Assembly (NCBI GenBank): GCA_020354275.1
Contig: CP070645.1
Coordinates: forward strand, 1,587,253-1,598,138
Source of the DNA: Dehalococcoidales bacterium
Lineage (GTDB): Bacteria; Chloroflexota; Dehalococcoidia; Dehalococcoidales; UBA2162
DNA length: 10,886 nt
Reading direction: 5' to 3'
In this document: positions 1-5,534 of the stretch, piece after piece
Layout: each line of letters begins with the position of its first letter
How positions within the stretch are numbered: position 1 is the first letter of the stretch
Made by a program: the position numbers and the translations under genes
Notes under the pieces: generated by a model
Told to the model about the DNA's origin: nothing
Databases searched by the model: none
The model's input: only the letters and a program-made list of their open reading frames with translations

Positions 1-180
1 ATGTCTGTTGAAGGTGCGGTTGAGTTCCAGCCTCACATGGATTTCTACGGTGCTGTAGCCGGGTACACCAATATTGATATCCTCCCCCACGGTTCAATTA
101 CCCTGCCCGGCTCGGGAGATGACGTCTTGAGTTATCCCGGTGGTGAAAAGGCAGTCATCATCTTCTGGAAGATATATTAG
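1..180 (+). CDS. 3' end of an unrecognised protein gene (partial)
   Basis: Frame 1 is open from the first base to a TAG at 178-180, giving 59 residues. The first codon happens to be ATG, but no upstream sequence is visible. I therefore cannot tell whether this is the true start or an internal Met of a longer gene, and the second is more likely. The peptide is rich in Gly, Pro, Ile and Val (for example DILPHGSITLPGSGDDV) and ends in hydrophobic and aromatic residues (VIIFWKIY), which looks like the end of a beta-rich soluble domain. There is no signal peptide, membrane segment or recognisable motif. It is co-directional with the glycosyltransferase genes, but 287 non-coding bases and a separate promoter lie between them, so it is probably a different transcription unit. 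I cannot assign a function. Confidence 0.5.
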   Translation: MSVEGAVEFQPHMDFYGAVAGYTNIDILPHGSITLPGSGDDVLSYPGGEKAVIIFWKIY

Positions 181-367
181 AAGCTTATCCGGTATTTAAG
201 CCCCTGTTGCACCGACTGCATGTTTCATAATCCCTTCGAAACAAGTGCTACATTGCAGGCGGGAAGAAGCCTTTCGGTTCTCTGGGAACTGGCAAGGTGG
301 AATTTCTCCCGTTAAAGCACTGCCCTCCCACCCCGGTTGAAAGCCTTATGGTAATCCCATTTCGTAG

Positions 368-396
368 TTGATAGGCATCTACGCGGTTGATATACT
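368..396 (+). promoter_or_regulatory. Sigma70-type promoter for the glycosyltransferase pair
   Basis: TTGATA at 368-373 matches the -35 consensus at 5 of 6 positions. TATACT at 391-396 matches the -10 consensus at 5 of 6. The spacer is exactly 17 bases. Transcription would begin near 403, leaving a leader of about 65 bases before the ATG at 468. A second TTGATA occurs at 387-392 and a perfect TATAAT at 401-406, but those two are only 8 bases apart and do not form a normally spaced pair with each other. Confidence 0.6.
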
Positions 397-450
397 AAAG
401 TATAATGTGCCGGGCGTGATATATCCTGATGGCCAGTTTTTCCGAAACCG

Positions 451-459
451 GGGAGGGAG
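451..459 (+). promoter_or_regulatory. Ribosome binding site that sets the start at 468
   Basis: GGGAGGGAG at 451-459 lies 8 bases before the ATG at 468. The earlier in-frame ATG at 429 has no comparable site, and this purine run would lie inside its coding sequence. The protein from 468 begins MVSIYFVGPYPP, which is where GT-B glycosyltransferases normally begin their first beta strand. Confidence 0.7.
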
Positions 460-467
460 CATCGGGA

Positions 468-1709
468 ATGGTGTCGATTTACTTTGTCGGGCCTTATCCC
501 CCGATAATGTGTGGCATAGCAGACTATACCAGCTTCCTGACCCGTGTCTGTCCGGCTGGCCAGTGGGGGATATTGTCTTTTGACCTTGACCGGTACGGTG
601 CACCACTGGTCGGCGATGGCAAGTTAGCCACCGATAGAGTCTGGTACGGCATTCCGGGGAGAGACGGGTATTCTGCCGAGGCGATTCGCCAGGGGCTGAA
701 GGAGTCTGAGGTTGAGGATAAAGGTGTAGTCCTCTGGTTTCAGCATGAATTTGGTATCTGGCCGGACGATGACCGGTTCGTAGCCATGCTTAAAGGGCTA
801 GATGTGCCCAAGGTGGTCTCCTTCCACACCCTACACTTTCAGAGCCCGGAAACACCCAGTGGGTTAGGCCACCGGCAGTATGAATTACTTAGTATGTTAT
901 TGCCCTATGTCGAAGCAATAACGGTCTTTAGCCACGGGGTCTACCGGGCAGTAACCTTGGCATTCCCGGAATGCAGCAACAAGGTCTATCTCATAAGGCA
1001 CGGTGTACATTCCTATCCTGATGTTTGCAGCTTGAGCCGCCAGGAGGCTAAGGAGAAGGTGAATGACTTCCTGCTTTACAGGTCGGATCTGGATCAAGAG
1101 ACAAAAAATGCCCTGGAGAAACAGCGGGTATTACTTGACATGGAGACCGTGGTGCTTGGTGAGACCGGCTTCCTCCGTCCTGCCAAGCAATCGGAACTAC
1201 TGTACTCTGTCAGGGACCGCCTGCAGGAGGTAATGCCAGAACGGAAAATTGTGGCGGTGCGGGTCGGCAGTGTCAGGGATGCAGCCTATTCAATGTATCC
1301 CGGGCAGTTATACCAGGAGCGTGATAACCTCAGCAAGTTCCTCCTGGAAATCTGGTTACCACATGAGGTATTTCCACTGACACAACGTGCTTTCGATATC
1401 AATTTCCACTGGCCCAGTGAGTGTACTCAAAGTGGGGTGCTGGCGCATGTTCTGGGCGCGGGGGCCGTGGTAGCCGGACGGGATTTGGAGGGCGTTGGTG
1501 AAACCCTGAAAGAAGCGGGGCAGCTACTAGACACCGATCTGGGGCGGTTGATATTGAAAATTAAGGATGCAATAATCAATCCTGAGGTTAGGAAGAGGGT
1601 GGAAGAAGCGACGTCGCAATATGCCGGATTGTTTTCCTGGGAAAACCAGGTTCGCTGCCATTATGAAATGGCGGAGTCTATTTTGCGAACCTTGTCTCTC
1701 GGGGCGTAG
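468..1709 (+). CDS. GT-B fold glycosyltransferase, GT4-like (probable mannosyltransferase)
   Basis: This is a 413-residue cytoplasmic glycosyltransferase of the GT4 type. The first strand and donor-side loop read VGPYPPIMCGIADYTSFL (residues 7-24), the PPxxCGIAxYT pattern common at the start of GT4 enzymes. QHEFGIW (92-98) and VSFHTLHF follow in the N-terminal Rossmann half. The second half opens near GETGFLRPAK. Its nucleotide-sugar site is degenerate: WPSECTQSGVLAHVLGAGA (315-333) has Glu318, but the second Glu of the usual E-x7-E pattern is replaced. There is no signal peptide or membrane segment. The stop is followed at once by a hairpin, and the GT/GH130 fusion gene starts 85 bases later, so the two are likely co-transcribed from the promoter at 368-396. 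Mannose specificity is inferred from the GH130 and PMI-PMM neighbours; the sequence itself does not establish the donor or acceptor. An alternative start at 429 would add 13 residues. Confidence 0.8.
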   Translation: MVSIYFVGPYPPIMCGIADYTSFLTRVCPAGQWGILSFDLDRYGAPLVGDGKLATDRVWYGIPGRDGYSAEAIRQGLKESEVEDKGVVLWFQHEFGIWPDDDRFVAMLKGLDVPKVVSFHTLHFQSPETPSGLGHRQYELLSMLLPYVEAITVFSHGVYRAVTLAFPECSNKVYLIRHGVHSYPDVCSLSRQEAKEKVNDFLLYRSDLDQETKNALEKQRVLLDMETVVLGETGFLRPAKQSELLYSVRDRLQEVMPERKIVAVRVGSVRDAAYSMYPGQLYQERDNLSKFLLEIWLPHEVFPLTQRAFDINFHWPSECTQSGVLAHVLGAGAVVAGRDLEGVGETLKEAGQLLDTDLGRLILKIKDAIINPEVRKRVEEATSQYAGLFSWENQVRCHYEMAESILRTLSLGA

Positions 1710-1733
1710 CTATTATCCGGAAGTGGATAATAG
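1710..1733 (+). repeat. Perfect 9-bp hairpin right after the GT4-like gene
   Basis: CTATTATCC (1710-1718) and GGATAATAG (1725-1733) are exact inverted repeats around the 6-base loop GGAAGT. The stem begins on the base after the TAG stop. It is A/T-rich and not followed by a T-run (GATTATTGAATATT), so it is a poor rho-independent terminator. A role in RNA processing or partial attenuation between the two cistrons is possible but inferred. Confidence 0.6.
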
Positions 1734-1758
1734 GATTATTGAATATTAATAGAGTTTT

Positions 1759-1778
1759 CAGGTAATGTATATTACCTG
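1759..1778 (+). repeat. Perfect 8-bp hairpin or operator-like palindrome before the fusion gene
   Basis: CAGGTAAT (1759-1766) and ATTACCTG (1771-1778) are exact inverted repeats with the 4-base loop GTAT. The second arm ends 4 bases before the GAGGAG ribosome binding site at 1783-1788. As RNA this hairpin would sit against the ribosome landing site. As DNA it is a compact operator-like palindrome. It also contains the upstream in-frame ATG at 1765, which argues against that start. Confidence 0.6.
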
Positions 1779-1782
1779 TTCC

Positions 1783-1788
1783 GAGGAG
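1783..1788 (+). promoter_or_regulatory. Ribosome binding site that sets the start at 1792/1795
   Basis: GAGGAG lies 6 bases before the ATG at 1795 and 3 bases before the ATG at 1792, two consecutive in-frame start codons. The 6-base spacing favours 1795. The ATG at 1765 lies upstream of this site, inside a hairpin. Confidence 0.65.
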
Positions 1789-1794
1789 TCAATG

Positions 1795-4700
1795 ATGAAC
1801 AACCCCTTTATTAACCCTGATAATAACGGCATTTCCGGAACTACCCCGGGCATATCCGCCAGAGTTAATCAGCGGAGAACAGAACCGAACTCCTTCGAAG
1901 AGGTCGAGGACCTTTATAAGAAGGTCATGCAGGAGCCCTTAACAAGGGCTGCCGAAATAGGCGAAGCCGATATTGTGGTGGGTATTCCTTTCTATAACGA
2001 GATTGAAACTATCGCATCGGTAATACAGACGGTTAGAGAGGGGCTGGAGGAGTTCTTCCCGGAGAATAAGAGCGTCATTGTGGCGTCCGGCTCCCCGGCA
2101 GGTAGCAATGCTCTTGAGGTAATCAAGGAAATACCTCCGAGTCGAGAAATAGAAATGATAGCCTTTTTACTCAGCGATGAAAGGCTGGATGGAAAGGGAT
2201 GGTGCATACGGGCTATCACTGAAGTGGCCCGAAGGCTTGGTGCTGACCTGGCCGTCCTGGAGGCCGACCTGAGAAGCCGGGAGAAGGATGACGAAATCGA
2301 GGGACTGACTCCGGAGTGGGTCCGTCTTCTACTTGAGCCTATAAAAAGGGAAGAGATGGACCTGGTTATTTCGCGGTTCAACCGCCATTACTTTGAGTCT
2401 TGTATTTCTAGCCACTTCGTTTATCCCCTGCTTACCGCCATCTATAATTTCCCTATTCGTGATATTGCTGGGGGGCAATGGGGGATTTCCTATCAGCTGC
2501 TGCGTACCTATTTAAGGGACACCCGTCAGTTATGGAGCAGCGAGATCAGCGGCTACGGCGTGGACAGCTGGATGGTAACCAGGGCTATCACCAGCGGGGC
2601 CAGAATATGTGAGGCTAATCTGGGCATCAAGATACACAGTCCTTCAACGGCCAAGGCAGAAGTGCTGCTGCGTTCGGTAGCCAGAGTGCTATTTGACCAG
2701 ATTATAGCCGATAAGGAATGGTGGGAGGAACTGGAAGCGGTCGGTAGAGCGCCCCTGCTACAGCCTTTACCTACCTTCGGGAACAGGAAACACCACCAGC
2801 CGGATGAAGTGAACATTATGCCCTCGGAACTGGTGGATAAATACCAGCAGGGTTTTAACAAGTTCCACGCGCTTTACCAGGGTGTTCTTTCCCCGGAAGT
2901 CTACCAGGAACTGGAGCAACTGGCCGGTACCGGAGTTAGAGAGTTTGCTTTTCCGGCCAAGCTGTGGGCCCAGATCGTCTATAGTTATCTACTAGATTTT
3001 GCCTTCGGAAGTAAGTTTGCACGGGGTGACCTCAGAAACTCATTTGTGGCTCTTTATGAGGGGTGCCTGGCCGGCTTCGGCCTTGAGATACAAAACCTGA
3101 AAAACAGGCTGGAACACTTACCTCTGGAGGAGGTAGAGCATCTGGCATCTCTGGAAGCCTGGGCGAAAAGCGAAGGAATGGTTGACGAGTTTATGCGCCA
3201 GAGGCTGGATTTCCTGGCTGCCTGGGAGGTTAGGGAGGAAGCCTTCAAGCCCCCGGTACCCAAAGTGACCTACCGAGAGTTCATCCCCAATGTTCCCCTG
3301 GTAGTGCCCCTGGAACTGAATACCCCTGAAGGTGGAGTGGTTACGGCCAATAGCATTTATGATTCCCTGTTCAGTAAATACCGCAGGGAGTTTGAACAGT
3401 TTGTTTATGAGGAGCTGAAGGTTGCCCGGGACGCCAGTTCAGTGGAAATAGGCGCAAGGATACGGGATTTCCTGCATCAGCTGGAAATGGAAATAGGCAG
3501 AATACTTTTACCCGGTGACTTATTTACTGTGGAAGGAACAAGGGAGGTGGTTGATAACCTGTTCCGCTACTTCCCGCATAAGGATACCTTTGCCCTGACG
3601 CCGGAAATGACCTCCTGGCTTTTATGGCAGCACCACCCGTTTGAATTGATTACCAGAATGGGCTACAGCAATCTCAACAGGTTACTAGGCGAATATGAAC
3701 CCAATGATGTTTTAGCCCTGGCCAGCTGGTCCGAAGAAAGGGAGTATGTGGAACGGATATGGGCACTGGTGGTTGCCAACGTCCGCCCGGAGCATTTTTC
3801 AACCTGCGCCGTGAGGCCACTGGTAGTGGGCCACGATGACTTTCCTTCATTGATAGAAATGAGAGAAAGCGGGGCCTTCAGCAAGATTACCGGCAGGATA
3901 GCAGTCAGCAACCTGCATAAAGGTATAGGCGGGGAGTTCCCCAAGCTTCAGTATTTCACCCATATTGCCAAGAATATCATCGAGATGGAGAGATTCGGCA
4001 AGATATGGCAGGAATTCGCCGAAGAAAGGAAGGAGTTTGGCAATAAGGTGGTAGACTCGCTGGAGGGGCACTGGGGACGTGAACCCCTGTCAGCCCACAA
4101 TATCTTTGAGAACGGGCATCATCGGGTGCTGGTGGAGCGTTTCCGGGAAATAGCAGGCAGGCTCCATCAAGATGGTGGAGAGAATACCGCTAGACTGGTT
4201 GACCTTTTCAATACCATGATTGATTCCTATCACCTGGCTTTCATCCTTCCTGATGGCGTTTTCATCCCCTGTTCCGCCTGGACCTGGGCCAGCTATAGTT
4301 ACCGGGGAGGGAAGGGGTTGCCCACACCGTTATCGCTCCATGTAGAGAGGGACTGGTCGTCCAATGAATTTCTTACCAGGTATTACCAGGCCACCGGGGG
4401 AACGGAAGAAGAAATAGAACAGAAGGTCTTCGAGCTTATCGAGCAGGGCAGGGAGTCGGAAGATTTATCTCCCATACTGCTGGGGGAAGTGAGGGAGGCG
4501 CAGGATATAATATCCCGGCAAATCTATACTCAGGAGTATATGCCAGCGGGGATGCTGGAACGTTTTAGTGGCAATCCAGTACTAGAGCCGATCCAGGAGC
4601 ACCCGTGGGAGTCGAAGTATGTTCTGAATCCGGGTGCGATAAAGCTGAACGGCAAGGTCTATCTCATTTACCGGGCCTTCGGTGACGACAGTATTTCCCG

Positions 4701-5493
4701 TCTGGGTATGGCGGTCAGCAAAGACGGATTCGATTTTAGTGAAAGGCTTGAGGAACCCATATTCGTGCCCAGGGGTGTACGCGAGGAGAAGGGGTGCGAA
4801 GACCCGCGACTGACCAGGATCGGCGACCGTATATATATGGTATATACAGCCTACAGCGGTCTTATCGCCCAGATTGCCCTGGCCTCTATCGGTATAGACG
4901 ATTTCCTCAATTACAACTGGGGAGCCTGGCGTAGGCACGGGCTGGTCTTCCCCACGGTCACCAATAAGGATGCCGCCCTGTTCCCGGTGCAGTTTAACGG
5001 CAAGTTTGCCCTGCTTCATCGGGTTGACCCTCATATCTGGATAACCTTTTCCCCCCACCTGCGCTGTCCCTGGCCCAGGAAGGAGCACCGTATACTGGCG
5101 GGGTCATCCTCCGGGATGGCATGGGACGGGAAGAAGATCGGGGCCGGCACTCAACCGGTCTGGACGGAGTACGGCTGGTTGATGGTAACCCACGGGGTTG
5201 ACTATGCCCATGTTTACCGGCTGGGGTCAATGCTACTTGACCTTGACGACCCGTCCAGGGTGATTTATCGCTCACCCAATTTCGTCCTTGAACCTGAAGC
5301 ACGGTGTGAAACGGGAGAGACCGATGCCTGCTGGGTACCAAATGTGGTTTTTGCCTGCGGGGCGGTCCCGGTTGAAGAAAAGGGAGTCCTCAGTGCCCAG
5401 GATGAGATAATGATCTACTACGGCGCTTCAGATACGGTAATATGTGTGGCTACGGCCAGAATTGGCGATCTTATCCCCGAGGAATACCGGTAA
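1795..5493 (+). CDS. Glycosyltransferase (GT2/GT81-like) fused to a GH130 mannoside phosphorylase
   Basis: This 1,232-residue cytoplasmic protein has three parts. Residues 55-310 are a GT-A glycosyltransferase. DIVVGIPFYNE (59-69) is the first nucleotide-binding strand, LEAD (155-158) takes the place of the DxD motif, and DIAGGQWGIS (223-232), YGVDSW (254-259) and GIKIH (277-281) follow. A helical appendage runs to about 460. Residues 460-920 are unrecognised. Residues 923-1232 form a whole GH130 domain: FSGNPVL start, YRAFGDD, EDPR (1002-1005, with Asp1003 the candidate general acid), NKDAALFP (1057-1064), LLHR (1073-1076), THGV (His1133) and IYYGASDT near the end. The Arg and His positions fit the phosphate-binding phosphorylases rather than the hydrolase branch. 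GH130 enzymes reversibly cleave beta-mannosides with phosphate, giving mannose-1-P; GT108 of Leishmania is a relative. It is probably co-transcribed with the GT4-like gene. The donor and glycan linkage are unknown. Starts at 1792 or 1765 would add 1 or 10 residues. Confidence 0.85.
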   Translation: MNNPFINPDNNGISGTTPGISARVNQRRTEPNSFEEVEDLYKKVMQEPLTRAAEIGEADIVVGIPFYNEIETIASVIQTVREGLEEFFPENKSVIVASGSPAGSNALEVIKEIPPSREIEMIAFLLSDERLDGKGWCIRAITEVARRLGADLAVLEADLRSREKDDEIEGLTPEWVRLLLEPIKREEMDLVISRFNRHYFESCISSHFVYPLLTAIYNFPIRDIAGGQWGISYQLLRTYLRDTRQLWSSEISGYGVDSWMVTRAITSGARICEANLGIKIHSPSTAKAEVLLRSVARVLFDQIIADKEWWEELEAVGRAPLLQPLPTFGNRKHHQPDEVNIMPSELVDKYQQGFNKFHALYQGVLSPEVYQELEQLAGTGVREFAFPAKLWAQIVYSYLLDFAFGSKFARGDLRNSFVALYEGCLAGFGLEIQNLKNRLEHLPLEEVEHLASLEAWAKSEGMVDEFMRQRLDFLAAWEVREEAFKPPVPKVTYREFIPNVPLVVPLELNTPEGGVVTANSIYDSLFSKYRREFEQFVYEELKVARDASSVEIGARIRDFLHQLEMEIGRILLPGDLFTVEGTREVVDNLFRYFPHKDTFALTPEMTSWLLWQHHPFELITRMGYSNLNRLLGEYEPNDVLALASWSEEREYVERIWALVVANVRPEHFSTCAVRPLVVGHDDFPSLIEMRESGAFSKITGRIAVSNLHKGIGGEFPKLQYFTHIAKNIIEMERFGKIWQEFAEERKEFGNKVVDSLEGHWGREPLSAHNIFENGHHRVLVERFREIAGRLHQDGGENTARLVDLFNTMIDSYHLAFILPDGVFIPCSAWTWASYSYRGGKGLPTPLSLHVERDWSSNEFLTRYYQATGGTEEEIEQKVFELIEQGRESEDLSPILLGEVREAQDIISRQIYTQEYMPAGMLERFSGNPVLEPIQEHPWESKYVLNPGAIKLNGKVYLIYRAFGDDSISRLGMAVSKDGFDFSERLEEPIFVPRGVREEKGCEDPRLTRIGDRIYMVYTAYSGLIAQIALASIGIDDFLNYNWGAWRRHGLVFPTVTNKDAALFPVQFNGKFALLHRVDPHIWITFSPHLRCPWPRKEHRILAGSSSGMAWDGKKIGAGTQPVWTEYGWLMVTHGVDYAHVYRLGSMLLDLDDPSRVIYRSPNFVLEPEARCETGETDACWVPNVVFACGAVPVEEKGVLSAQDEIMIYYGASDTVICVATARIGDLIPEEYR

Positions 5494-5534
5494 GCAGGGC
5501 CTGGCATTTTAGAGACAGCCGGCATATACCCGAG

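Larger units (their letters stand above)
181..467. other. Non-coding intergenic region with foldable stretch and promoter
   Basis: No convincing gene lies here on either strand. The first part can form several helices. TGTTTC (221-226) pairs with GAAACA (238-243). An imperfect hairpin forms from 265-271 with 276-281. An enclosing stem forms from CGGGA (260-264) with TCCCG (307-311), and GCAG (255-258) can pair with CTGC (320-323). No T-run follows any of these, so none is a standard intrinsic terminator. All of them lie upstream of the promoter at 368-396. If transcribed, they belong to the 3' tail of the preceding gene or to an independent RNA, not to the leader of the next gene. I recognise no riboswitch class. 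The last part (368-467) holds the promoter and a leader of about 65 bases. Confidence 0.5.

Noticed and set aside
220..315. 31-codon open frame in the left intergenic region
   Set aside because: No ribosome binding site, no recognisable sequence, and it runs through the foldable stretch.
281..340. Cobalamin-riboswitch-like word order (GGGAA, GGTG-AA, GCxCTGCCC)
   Set aside because: Only loose matches; the conserved downstream elements of that class are absent, and the stretch lies upstream of the promoter of the next gene.
387..406. Second promoter from TTGATA (387-392) and TATAAT (401-406)
   Set aside because: The boxes are only 8 bases apart, too close for a sigma70 promoter. The 17-base pair at 368-396 explains the region better.
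429..467. Earlier ATG at 429 as the start of the GT4-like gene
   Set aside because: No ribosome binding site precedes it, the strong purine-rich site lies between it and the ATG at 468, and the added 13 residues do not resemble the family's N-terminus.
1765..1794. ATG at 1765 as the start of the fusion gene
   Set aside because: It lies inside a perfect palindrome and upstream of the GAGGAG site, which is well placed for the ATG at 1795 (or 1792).
4582..5088. 168-codon open frame on the minus strand inside the GH130 part
   Set aside because: It lies opposite a strongly conserved phosphorylase domain, has no family resemblance, and is a by-product of that gene's codon pattern.
5494..5534. Bidirectional terminator between the converging genes
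   Set aside because: The 41-base gap shows no convincing GC-rich hairpin with a T-run on either strand.
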